Notes under the pieces: model-generated
Told to the model about the DNA's origin: nothing
Database searches by the model: none
The model's input: the letters and a program-made list of their open reading frames with translations, nothing else
Program-made: the position numbers and the translations under genes
In this document: positions 37,973 through 47,068 of the stretch, one piece after another
Layout of the letters: each line of letters begins with the position of its first letter
Position numbering within the stretch: position 1 is the stretch's first letter
NCBI GenBank assembly: GCA_963836195.1
Contig: CAWIIX010000017.1
Location: 186,001-250,000 of the forward strand
From: Trebonia sp963836195
GTDB taxonomy: Bacteria > Actinomycetota > Actinomycetes > Streptosporangiales > Streptosporangiaceae
DNA: 64,000 nt
Direction of reading: 5' to 3'

Positions 37973-38827
37973 TTACATGAGGCCTGAGATGACCGTGTCC
38001 AGGGTGGAGGCGGGGGGTTCGGGTGCTGAGCGGCGGGTGGTTGGGGTGCCGGAGGCTCGGGAGGCGCGGTCGTAGATCTCGGCGGCGGCCTCGTGGAAGC
38101 CGGGCGGGAGGCCGGCCGCGCTCATCGAGGCGGCGATCTCCTCCATCTCGGCCACCCAGCGCCAGCCCTTCGCGGCCGCCGCCGCGGCGGCGCCCTCCGA
38201 CCGCTCGGCCAGGGCCGGCTGCGAGAGCGCCCACTCGGTCAGCAGCGTCCGCTCCACGCCCCCGGCCCGGGCCAGGGTGCGGGCGGCCAGCAGCAGCGCC
38301 GAGCTGCCCTTGGTCCAGGCGGCGTACGCCATCTTCACCGCCGACGCCGCGTAGAGCGGGCCGTCGGCGATCCGCGCGTCAAGCGCCGACCGGCCGAACA
38401 GGACGCGGACCTCGTTGGCGCGCGGGCCGGACAGGTAGAACCTGGTGTGGCCGGCGATCTCGGGCGGCAGGCCGATGATCCCGCCGTCGACGTAGGCCGC
38501 GCCCGCCGCCGTCACGATACCGGAGACCTGCTCGGCGGTGGCGACCGAGACCGCGTTCGCGTCGACGTAGATCCCGGCGTACCCGGTCGCGGCGACCTGC
38601 GCGGCGACGTCGAGGGCGGCGTGCGGCGGGCAGATCGAGAGGATCACCGAGCACCGCTCGATCAGCCGGTCGAACGTCACCCCGGTCAGCTCGGACGCCA
38701 GCGCGCGCCCGGTGGACGCCCGCGACCGGCCGGCCGGATCCCAGAGCACCTCATGCCCGACCGAGACCAGGCAGCCGCCGACGGCGGCCCCCATCTCCCC
38801 GGGGTGCAGCAGCCCAACGGTCGCCAT
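37973..38827 (-). CDS. NAD(P)-binding oxidoreductase, 6-phosphogluconate dehydrogenase-like with DUF1932
   Basis: 284 residues. The Rossmann start VGLLHPGEMGAAVGGCLVSVGHEVLW is followed by a beta-hydroxyacid-dehydrogenase-like core (SVILSICPPHAALDVAAQVAA, VDGGIIGLPPE). The all-helical C-terminal half (KMAYAAWTKGSSALLLAARTLARAGGVE) is typical of DUF1932. The substrate is unknown. ATG at 38825-38827. Confidence 0.8.
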   Translation of the reverse strand: MATVGLLHPGEMGAAVGGCLVSVGHEVLWDPAGRSRASTGRALASELTGVTFDRLIERCSVILSICPPHAALDVAAQVAATGYAGIYVDANAVSVATAEQVSGIVTAAGAAYVDGGIIGLPPEIAGHTRFYLSGPRANEVRVLFGRSALDARIADGPLYAASAVKMAYAAWTKGSSALLLAARTLARAGGVERTLLTEWALSQPALAERSEGAAAAAAAKGWRWVAEMEEIAASMSAAGLPPGFHEAAAEIYDRASRASGTPTTRRSAPEPPASTLDTVISGLM

Positions 38828-38974
38828 CGGATCCTCCAGCGCGGTCAGCGTCGTTCCGTCCCCATTGTGGCGGTTCTCCCCGTCCCGCAACCACCCCGGG
38901 TCCGAACCTCCACCCAACCGGAATCTGCGGTCGCGCAAGCGAGCCGCCCGTCGACAACTGAGTAGATCCGCACC

Positions 38975-39075
38975 AGGAGCACGGCCAGCCGCACCAGGCC
39001 GAGCGCGTGCCCCGCGTACAACTCCGTGACCGCGAGCTCGGCGCGGGGCGACGACCGCGTTCCGGTTATGTCCAC
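38975..39075 (-). pseudogene. Remnant of an ECF sigma factor N-terminus
   Basis: Translated from ATG 39075, VTELYAGHALGLVRLAVLLV matches the start of region 2 of SigE-family ECF factors (compare YHSLVRLAVLLV in the sigma gene at 19.3-20.3 kb). The similarity stops abruptly after about 33 residues. No region 4 is found nearby, so this looks like a deletion remnant. Confidence 0.5.
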
Positions 39076-39318
39076 GTACCAGTAACTCCGTAACGGCCCC
39101 GAGGTTGCCTGGGCCGGCCGAACTTTCGCGCCCGCGGCGCCCGCTCACGGGCCGTGTTTGACCGCCCCGGCGTGTGGTAGTTGTCACGCACCCGGCCGGG
39201 CGCGAGCGGCCGGGGAAAACGTAAAGAATGCGTCAAGTCGAGGCTGCCCGCCGTTTTGACGATTTTAGCCGGGAAATTGCCGAAGTCAGGACATAGGTCC
39301 ATTGCTCCGGTCTACGCC

Positions 39319-39358
39319 AGCGGTCTATACCAATAGCCCCGGAGTGGTCTAAACCACT
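39319..39358. promoter_or_regulatory. Pair of DasR-like operators upstream of ppdK
   Basis: AGTGGTCTAAACCACT (39343-39358) is a palindrome differing at one position from the known DasR-responsive element core TGGTCTAGACCA. AGCGGTCTATACCAAT (39319-39334) is a weaker second copy. Spacing between centres is 24 bp. DasR is the GntR-family repressor of amino-sugar and PTS genes in Streptomyces; regulation of ppdK here is inferred. Confidence 0.65.
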
Positions 39359-39416
39359 GGTCAGAGAGGGTGAACCGGCGGCGCGCACCGTGTTTAATGA
39401 CACACTAATGCAGCCA

Positions 39417-39445
39417 TTGTCCGTTTGTATCTATTTATGTACGCT
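39417..39445 (+). promoter_or_regulatory. Candidate ppdK promoter
   Basis: TTGTCC and TACGCT with a 17-bp spacer lie in an AT-rich patch, 72 bases before the ppdK start and 59 bases downstream of the operator. This is a consensus-level guess. Confidence 0.3.
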
Positions 39446-39516
39446 CACATTTCTTAGACCGTATCGGAGCCGGGTACAGTCCGTACAACGGAGCTCGCCG
39501 GCGCGAGGAGCGTTCA

Positions 39517-42206
39517 GTGCCGAAGTTTGTCTACGACTTCACAGAAGGTAACAAGGATCTCAAGGACCTCTTGGGAGGGAAGGGCGCGAACCTCGCCGAG
39601 ATGACCAATCTCGGCCTGCCGGTGCCCCCCGGGTTCACGATCACGACCGACGCGTGCCGCTACTACCTAGCGCGAGGGCACCGTCCCCGACGGCCTCGAC
39701 GACGAAGTCACCAGGCATCTGCGCGACCTCGAGGCCAGCATGGGGCGCAAGCTCGGCGACGCCGACGACCCGCTGCTGGTCAGCGTCCGCTCGGGCGCGA
39801 AGTTCTCCATGCCCGGCATGATGGACACCGTCCTCAACGTCGGCCTGTCCGACCAGTCGGTCGACGGCCTGGCCAAGCAGTCCGGCAACGAGCGGTTCGC
39901 CTGGGACGCCTACCGGCGGCTGATCCAGATGTTCGGCAAGACCGTGCTCGACATCGACGGCGCGCACTTCGAGCGCGCGATCGACGCGGCCAAGAAGGCC
40001 AAGGGCGTGACCAGCGACACCGAGCTCAACGCGGAGGACCTGAAGACGCTGACCGCGCTCTACAAGAACATCGTGGTCGAGCAGGCCGGCCGGGAGTTCC
40101 CGCAGGACCCGCGCGAGCAGATGGACCTCGCGGTGCAGGCGGTCTTCAACTCGTGGAACTCCGACCGGGCGGTGCTCTACCGCCGTCAGGAGCGCATCCC
40201 GTCCGACCTCGGCACCGCCGTCAGCGTGGTCGCGATGGTCTTCGGCAACCTCGGCGACGACAGCGGGACCGGGGTGGCCTTCACCCGCGACCCGGGCACC
40301 GGCGCCCAGGGCGTGTACGGCGACTACCTGCAGAACGCGCAGGGCGAGGACGTCGTGGCCGGCATCCGCAACACGGTGCCGCTGCAGGACCTCGAGAGCA
40401 TCGACAAGGGCTCCTACGACCAGCTCATGGGCATCATGCACACGCTCGAGGACCACTACCGCGACCTGTGCGACATCGAGTTCACGATCGAGCGCGGCAA
40501 GCTCTGGATGCTGCAGACCCGGGTCGGCAAGCGGACCGCCGGGGCCGCCTTCCGAATCGCCACCCAGCTGGTCAGCCAGGGCATGATCGACCTCGACGAG
40601 GCGCTCACCCGGGTCACCGGGGCCGAGCTCACCCGGCTGATGTTCCCGCGGTTCGACACCAGCGGCGACGTTACGCTGATCACCACCGCGATCAGCGCCT
40701 CGCCGGGCGCGGCCGTCGGCCGGGCGGTCTTCGACTCGGCCACCGCGGTCGCCTGGGCCGAGGGCCGCGGCGAGAAGGTCATCCTCGTCCGCCGCGAGAC
40801 CAACCCCGAGGATCTGCACGGCATGATCGCGGCCGAGGGCGTGCTCACCGCCCGCGGCGGCAAGACCAGCCACGCCGCCGTCGTCGCCCGCGGCATGGGC
40901 AAGACCTGCGTCTGCGGGGCCGAGGCGCTCGAGATCGACGAGACCGAGAAGCAGTTCACCGGGCCCGACGGCGTGGTGGTCCACGAGGGCGACGTGATCT
41001 CGGTCGACGGCAGCTCGGGCGCGGTCTACCTGGGCGAGGTCCCGGTGATCGCGTCCAACGTGGTCCAGTACTTCGAGGGCGAGCTCGAGCCGGACGCCGA
41101 CCCGCTCGTCGCCGCCGTCCACACGCTGATGACGCACGCCGACGCCAAGCGGCGGCTCGGCGTCCGCGCCAACGCCGACAACGGCCCCGACTGCGCGCGG
41201 GCCCGCCGGTTCGGGGCGGGCGGGGTCGGCCTGGTCAGGACCGAGCACATGTTCCTCGGCGAGCGCCGCCAGCTGGTCGAGGACCTGATCCTGGCGGGCA
41301 CCGACGACGTCGCCCGGCGGGCCGCGCTGGACGCGCTCGAGCCGCTCCAACGGGGCGACTTCGGCCAGATCCTGGAGGCGATGGACGACCTGCCGGTGAC
41401 GATCAGGCTGATCGACCCGCCGCTGCACGAGTTCCTGCCCGACTACACCGAGCTAGCGGTCAAGGTCGCCCTCGAAGGCGATAACGCCAGCCCGCAGGAT
41501 CTGCGGCTGCTCGAGGCGGTCCGCCGCCTGCACGAGCAGAACCCGATGCTCGGCCTGCGCGGCGTCCGCCTCGGCCTGGTCATCCCCGGCCTGTTCGACA
41601 TGCAGGTCCGCGCGATCGCGCACGCGACCGCCGACCGGCTGGCGGCGGGCGGCGACCCGCAGCCCGGAGATCATGATCCCGCTGGTCGCGACCGTGCAGG
41701 AGCTCGAGATCACCCGGGAGTCGGCCGAGCGAGTGCTGGCCGAGGTCGCCGAGGAGACCGGCGCCCAGGTGCACGCGCTCATCGGCACGATGATCGAGGT
41801 GCCGCGGGCCGCCGTCACCGCCGGCGAGATCGCCAAGTCGGCCGACTTCTTCTCCTTCGGGACCAACGACCTGACCCAGATGACCTGGGCGTTCTCCCGC
41901 GACGACGTGGAGGGGGCGTTCTTCTCCCCGTACATCGCCAAGGGCATCTTCGGCGAGTCGCCGTTCGAGACGCTGGACGTCGATGGCGTCGGCCGCCTGG
42001 TCAAGATCGCCGCCGCCGAGGGCCGGGCGACCAAGCCCGGCCTCAAGCTCGGCGTCTGCGGCGAGCACGGCGGCGACCCGGCCTCGGTCTGGTTCTTCCA
42101 CGAGGCCGGGCTCGACTACGTGTCCTGCTCGCCGTTCCGGGTCCCGATCGCCCGCCTCGAGGCCGGCCGCGCCGCCGTCGCCAGCAACGGCAGCGACACC
42201 CGCTGA
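39517..42206 (+). CDS. ppdK: Pyruvate, phosphate dikinase, interrupted by two +1 shifts
   Basis: The joined product (about 896 residues) has the complete PPDK order. The N-terminal ATP-grasp comes first (GGKGANLAEM, SGAKFSMPGMMDTVLN), then the central phosphohistidine domain (GGKTSHAAVVARGMGKTC, catalytic His) and the C-terminal PEP barrel (GLVRTEHMF, GTNDLTQM, GVCGEHGGDP with catalytic Cys). It interconverts pyruvate and PEP. Extra C at 39673 (GCG-c-GAG) and extra G at 41666 (CCC-g-GAG) break the frame; length 2690 fits two gained bases. GTG 39517 follows an AGGAGC site. DasR-like operators lie upstream. Confidence 0.9.
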
Positions 42207-42385
42207 CCCGTCCCACCCATGGCGCTGTGGCCCGCACCGCCCAGCCACCGGTGGCGCTGTGGCCCGCAGCGCCACTCCTACTGGCGCGGCGGGCCACCGC
42301 GCTGGCGGTCGTTTAGCGCAGCGGGCCTCGGCGCTAATCGGAGAGCGTGGCTCAAACTGTCGGAGGCAGTAGGCACACTGGACAG

Positions 42386-43665
42386 GTGACGTACACGTCG
42401 CTGGATACGGAGCGCTGGGTGGCCGAGCCGCTCAAGCGCCCCGAGCGCACGCAGTTCCAGCGGGACCGCGCGCGGGTCCTGCACAGCTCCGCCCTGCGCA
42501 GGCTGGCGGCGAAGACGCAGGTGATGCGGGCCGGGTCGGCCGATTTCCCGAGGACCCGGCTCACCCACTCGCTTGAGGTGGCGCAGATCGGCCGCGACCT
42601 CGGCGCCGTCCTCGGCTGCGACCCCGACCTGGTCGACGCGGCCGGCCTCGGCGCACGATCTCGGCCACCCGCCGTTCGGCCACAACGGCGAGTCCGCCCT
42701 CGCCGCCCTGGCCGACCCGAGCGGCCCGCTGGCCTGCGGCGGCTTCGAGGGCAACGCCCAGTCCCTGCGCCTGCTGACCCGGCTCGAGCCGAAGGTTCCC
42801 GGGGCCGGCCTGAACCTCACCCGCGCCACCCTCGACGCCGCCCTCAAGTACCCGTGGGCGGCCCCGGCCACGCCCGCCGCCGCCACTCCCGCCCCCGCCG
42901 CCGACAACATCACCCTGCACCTGCCGCCCAAGTACGGCGCCTACCAGTCCGACCTGGCCGTGTTCGACTGGATTCGCGCCGCCGCCCCCGGCCGCCGCCG
43001 CTGCCTGGAGGCTCAGGTGATGGACTGGGCCGACGACGTGGCCTACTCCGTCCACGATCTGGAGGACGGCCTGCACGCGGGGCTCGTCTCGATCAAAGAC
43101 CTGAAAGATTATTCCGAACGGTCCGTGGTCTCCGCGGTCGCCCGCGCCTATTACTGCGGCTCCATGCCGGACGTCACCGCGGCCGAGCTCGACACCGTCT
43201 TCACCGAGTTCATGCAGCTCGACTGCTGGCGGTTCAGCTTCGACGGCGGACCCGGCGTCGCTGGCCGCCGCCAAGAACCTCACCAGCGAGCTCGTGGGCC
43301 GGTTCTGCCAGGCGGCCGAGGACGCCACCAGGGCCGCCGCCGGGACCGCCCGGATGGCCCGCTACTCGGCCGACCTCGTCGTGCCGCGGCGTCAGCTGCT
43401 CGAGTGCGCCCTGCTCAAGGCGGTGGCCGCGCACTACGTGATGCGCCGCCAGGCGGCAGTCGACCAGCAGGCGCGGGAGCGCGAGGTGATCACCGAGCTG
43501 GCGCTTTCGATCGAGCGCGGCGCCCCCGCGACCCTCGACCCGGTCCTCCAGCCGGCCTGGGACTCCGCCCGCACCGACCAGGAGCGCCACCGGGTGGTCA
43601 TCGACCAGCTCGCCGCGCTGACCGACACCTCGGCCCTGGCCCTGCACGCGAGCCGGGTGCGTTAA
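42386..43665 (+). CDS. dgt: Deoxyguanosinetriphosphate triphosphohydrolase-like HD protein, two +1 shifts
   Basis: Joined product about 426 residues with HD-domain motifs RLTHSLEVAQIGRDL, AHDLGHPPFGHNGE and VMDWADDVAYSVHDLEDG. Dgt enzymes split dNTPs to nucleoside and triphosphate. Extra G at 42650 (just before the AHDLGHPP motif) and at 43248 break the frame; length 1280 fits two gained bases. GTG 42386 matches the family N-terminus. The order dgt then dnaG recalls the actinobacterial primase region, here with three genes between. Confidence 0.88.
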
Positions 43666-43745
43666 AGGGGCCTGTCCGACCGGCTCACGGCCGTTTTCCG
43701 CTATCGTCGGCAGCGACGGCCCGGGTTAACGCGCTGGAGGCGGCA

Positions 43746-45002
43746 ATGACGACATTCGTGATCGTAGGCGGCGGGCTGGCGGGGGCGAAGGCGGCCGAGA
43801 CGCTCCGCGCCGAGGGGTTCGACGACGATATCGTGCTCTTCGGGGACGAGGCGGAGCGCCCGTACGAGCGTCCCGCGCTGGCCAAGGGCTACCTGCTGGG
43901 CAAGGACGAACGCGACTCGGTCTTCGTCCACGCCGCCGAGTGGTACCCCGAGCACGGCGTCGACCTGCGCCTAGGCGACCCGGTCACCTCGATCAACCGC
44001 GCCGCCCGCACGATCGCGTTCGACGGCGGCCGGCTCTCCTACGACAAGCTCGCGCTCACCACCGGCGCCTCCGCCAGGAAGCTCGCCATCCCCGGGGCCG
44101 ACCAGGGCAACGTGTTCTACCTGCGGAACCTGGAGGAATCGGACGCGCTCCGGGCCGCCTTCCAGCCGGACATAAACGTCGTGATCGTCGGAGCCGGCTG
44201 GATCGGCCTGGAGGCGGCCTCGGCCGCCCGCCAGGCCGGCAGCGCCGTCACCATCGTCGAGCCGCAGCCGACCGCCCTCTACAGCGCGCTCGGCCCCGAG
44301 CTGGGGGAGAAGTTCGCGGCCCTGCACCGGGAGCACGGCGTGGTCTTCCGCTTCGGCGAGTCGACCACGTCGTTCCGCCCGGCCGAGGTAGCGGGCAAGC
44401 TGCCCGCGGCCGGCGACTCCCGCGAGGGCTGGCCGGTCGGCTGGGTGATCACCTCGTCCGGGGCCGAGCTCCCGGCCGACGTGGTCGTGGTCGGCATCGG
44501 CGCCGTCCCCAACGACGGCCTCGCCCAGGCGGCGGGCCTCGACGTCGACAACGGCGTGCTCACCGACGCCGCCCTGCGCACCTCGGACGCCGACATCTTC
44601 GCGGCCGGCGACGTCGCCAACTCCTACCTGCCGCTGCTCGGCCGCCACGTCCGGCTCGACCACTGGGCCAACGCCCTGCACGGCGGCCAGGAGGTGGCCA
44701 GGTCCATGCTCGGCCAGCCGGTCGAGTACAACCGGGTGCCTTACTTCTACAGCGACCAGTACGACCTCGGCATGGAGTGCTCCGGACTGCCGCTGCCCGG
44801 CAGCTACGACCAGGTCCTCTACCGCGGCGACAGCGCCGGCTACGAGTTCATCGCCTGCTGGCTGAACGAGGGCAGGCTGGTCGCGGGCATGAACGTCAAC
44901 GTCTGGGACGTCACCGGCGACATCCAGTCCCTGATCCGCTCCGGCCGCCAGCTAGACCCCGCCCGCCTCACCAACCCCGCCATCCCCCTCTCCGACGTCT
45001 AG
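43746..45002 (+). CDS. FAD-dependent ferredoxin/rubredoxin reductase-type oxidoreductase
   Basis: 418 residues with two dinucleotide-binding folds: FAD site FVIVGGGLAGAKAAETLR at the start, and NAD site VVIVGAGWIGLEAASAAR near residue 142. The flavin motif TSDADIFAAGDVAN follows. The pattern fits reductases feeding electrons to ferredoxins for P450s or dioxygenases. ATG 43746 has a GGAGG site 6 bases upstream. It reads cleanly. Confidence 0.85.
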   Translation: MTTFVIVGGGLAGAKAAETLRAEGFDDDIVLFGDEAERPYERPALAKGYLLGKDERDSVFVHAAEWYPEHGVDLRLGDPVTSINRAARTIAFDGGRLSYDKLALTTGASARKLAIPGADQGNVFYLRNLEESDALRAAFQPDINVVIVGAGWIGLEAASAARQAGSAVTIVEPQPTALYSALGPELGEKFAALHREHGVVFRFGESTTSFRPAEVAGKLPAAGDSREGWPVGWVITSSGAELPADVVVVGIGAVPNDGLAQAAGLDVDNGVLTDAALRTSDADIFAAGDVANSYLPLLGRHVRLDHWANALHGGQEVARSMLGQPVEYNRVPYFYSDQYDLGMECSGLPLPGSYDQVLYRGDSAGYEFIACWLNEGRLVAGMNVNVWDVTGDIQSLIRSGRQLDPARLTNPAIPLSDV

Positions 45003-45008
45003 CAAGGC

Positions 45009-45071
45009 CATGATCGCGAAGCCTTTTATCATGGCGAAGGATAATTGTCGTATAAGAACATAAATCCTTCG
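45009..45071. promoter_or_regulatory. Nested palindromes upstream of AbiEi-like gene
   Basis: CATGAT/ATCATG (45009-45014, 45028-45033) and CGAAGGAT/ATCCTTCG (45035-45042, 45064-45071) are perfect inverted repeats in an AT-rich patch. AbiEi-type antitoxins commonly bind inverted repeats in their own promoter, so this may be the operator. Confidence 0.5.
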
Positions 45072-45144
45072 TGATCACGTCTGCGGATGGCCTGGGCGGC
45101 CCGTAACGGCCGGGTTGTCGGTAGCGGTGGCCATAATCATCGAC

Positions 45145-46140
45145 ATGGGTGACGTAATACCGCAAACTCTGCGCGGCCTTGTCGGTGACCAGGCAGGCGT
45201 GGTCAAGCGCCAGCAGGCGCTTGACGCCGGAATGTCGGATAGCGCCATAGTCGCCAAAATCAGATTCGGCCGCTGGCAACGCGTCCACGCCGGCGTCTAC
45301 GCGACCTTTACCGGGCCGATAACCAGGGACGCCCAACTGTGGGCGGCCGTCCTCGCGGCCGGCCCCGGCGCGCAACTGAGCCACCAGACCGCCGCGGAAA
45401 TCAATCGCCTCACCGATCGCCCGTCGCCCTCCATCCACGTGACCATCCCGCCCAACAGGCGCATCACGTCCCCCCAAGGCGTGATCATTCATCTTTCGTC
45501 CACCCTGACCTTCGGCTGGCGATTTGCCCGCGGTATTCCACCGCACACGTTTGCCGAGGAGACGGTCGTCGACCTGGTCCACGCTGCGACCGACCTCAAC
45601 GACGTCATCGCGTGGGTAACCGGCGGATTCGGTAAGGGCAAGCTAAGCGAGAGCCGGCTCAAAGACGTAGCGGCCGCCAGAAAGAGGCTCCGCTGGCGCG
45701 GCGACCTCGACGAGATCATCCGCGCCGGGGCTGGCGGCGCGCACTCCGTCATCGAGTACCGCTACGACCAACACGTCGAGCAAGCGCACGGGCTCCCGAC
45801 GGCCGCGAAGCAGGTCAAGTACACCAAGCCCGACGGCAGCCGGGGATTCCGCGACCGGTACTACCAGAAGTACAAGCTCATCGTCGAACTCGACGGCAAG
45901 CAGTATCACCCGCTCGAGCACCGCGGCCGCGACCAGGACCGGGACAACGACGCCGCCGCGACGGTCGGAGCGACGCTGCGCTACGGCTGGGTGGACGTCA
46001 CCAGAAAAGGGTGCGAATCAGCCAAACAGGTCCACGCCGCGCTTACCAGGGGAGGCTATACCGGACCTCTAAAACCGTGCTCGCCGACCTGCGCAGTCAC
46101 AACTGCGGCAGGCCGGCGAGTCAGTGCAAGCGCCCGGTGA
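45145..46140 (+). CDS. AbiEi-like N-terminal domain fused to DUF559/Vsr-like nuclease domain
   Basis: A 331-residue protein. The N-terminal winged-helix segment (GVVKRQQALDAGMSDSAIVAKIRFGRWQRVHAGVYA) matches type IV antitoxin AbiEi leaders. The C-terminal region (RDRYYQKYKLIVELDGKQYHPLEHRGRDQDRDN) matches the DUF559/Vsr-fold, with the acidic VELDG and a downstream RDxxRDN typical of restriction-like nucleases. Codon use is AT-richer than neighbours. No cognate AbiEii nucleotidyltransferase toxin is adjacent. ATG 45145 is chosen at the start of homology. Function is unproven. Confidence 0.72.
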   Translation: MGDVIPQTLRGLVGDQAGVVKRQQALDAGMSDSAIVAKIRFGRWQRVHAGVYATFTGPITRDAQLWAAVLAAGPGAQLSHQTAAEINRLTDRPSPSIHVTIPPNRRITSPQGVIIHLSSTLTFGWRFARGIPPHTFAEETVVDLVHAATDLNDVIAWVTGGFGKGKLSESRLKDVAAARKRLRWRGDLDEIIRAGAGGAHSVIEYRYDQHVEQAHGLPTAAKQVKYTKPDGSRGFRDRYYQKYKLIVELDGKQYHPLEHRGRDQDRDNDAAATVGATLRYGWVDVTRKGCESAKQVHAALTRGGYTGPLKPCSPTCAVTTAAGRRVSASAR

Positions 46141-46144
46141 CGAG

Positions 46145-46840
46145 CTACGTCAGCAGCGCCGCGAGGACGGCATCGGTGTCGGTGAGGTCGGGCAGCACCG
46201 CGTGCGCCCCGGCGTCGGCCAGCTCGCCGGCCGTGTAACCGCCGGTCGCCACGCCGATCGCCCGCGCGCCGGAGGCGAGCGCCGCCTCGATGTCGAGCGG
46301 CGTGTCCCCGATCACCACCGTGGCCGCGCCGTCGAATTCGGCGGGCGACTTCCCGTGCACCGCCGCCGCGCGCCGCCGCGCGACCGGGACAAGCTCGGCC
46401 CGTATCTCGTGGTCGTCGCCGTAGGCGCCGATGCACAGGTCGAGGCCGTCCCGCAGCCCCACGGCGGCGAGCTTGACCTCGGCCACCGGCCGGATGTTCC
46501 CGGTCAGGACCGACTGGTGCGCGCGCCCCTGCAGCCCGCGCAGGACCTCGGAGGCACCCGGCAGGGCCCGGCCGCGGACCGCGACCATCTCCCGAACCGA
46601 TGGTGCCTGCGCCGTCAGGCCGGCGATGAACGGGTCGACGTAGCGGCGCGGCTCGTCTACCCCTGCCATGGTCAGAGTCTCCAGGATGATCGCCCGGTCG
46701 GTTCGTCCGGCCATCGGCGCGAATGCGTCGATCGACCGTCCGAAGAGCTGTACGAATACCACGTCGTACAGGTCACGGCCTACTCCGTCGGCGTTAAGCA
46801 GCGTTCCGTCGATGTCCCAGAGCACCAGCTGTTCGCTCAC
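46145..46840 (-). CDS. HAD-family hydrolase
   Basis: A 231-residue haloacid dehalogenase-type phosphatase: motif I LVLWDIDGTLL at the N-terminus, motif II SVLTGN, and motif IV VVIGDTPLDIEAALASGARAIGVATGGY. It resembles phosphoglycolate phosphatase-like proteins, but the substrate is uncertain. GTG 46838-46840 follows a GAGG site; ATG at 46855 is an alternative. It is convergent with the preceding gene, four bases apart. Confidence 0.85.
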   Translation of the reverse strand: MSEQLVLWDIDGTLLNADGVGRDLYDVVFVQLFGRSIDAFAPMAGRTDRAIILETLTMAGVDEPRRYVDPFIAGLTAQAPSVREMVAVRGRALPGASEVLRGLQGRAHQSVLTGNIRPVAEVKLAAVGLRDGLDLCIGAYGDDHEIRAELVPVARRRAAAVHGKSPAEFDGAATVVIGDTPLDIEAALASGARAIGVATGGYTAGELADAGAHAVLPDLTDTDAVLAALLT

Positions 46841-47068
46841 AGATCCTCTTCTCATCCGCCTGCAGTCCTGCAGAAGGCGGCCACCGCATCACGGATTTTC
46901 CCCGACCAAAGCACCCGCTAATCTCCACCGGAGCGCCGAGCCCGGCCCAAGCCACCCCGAAGCGGGACGAAGCCGGACCGCAGCACGACCGCAGCACCAC
47001 CGAACCACCTGTCAAACCCGTGCCGAACCCAGCCGCGACCGCCCGGCGGCGGTCATACACTCGCAGAC

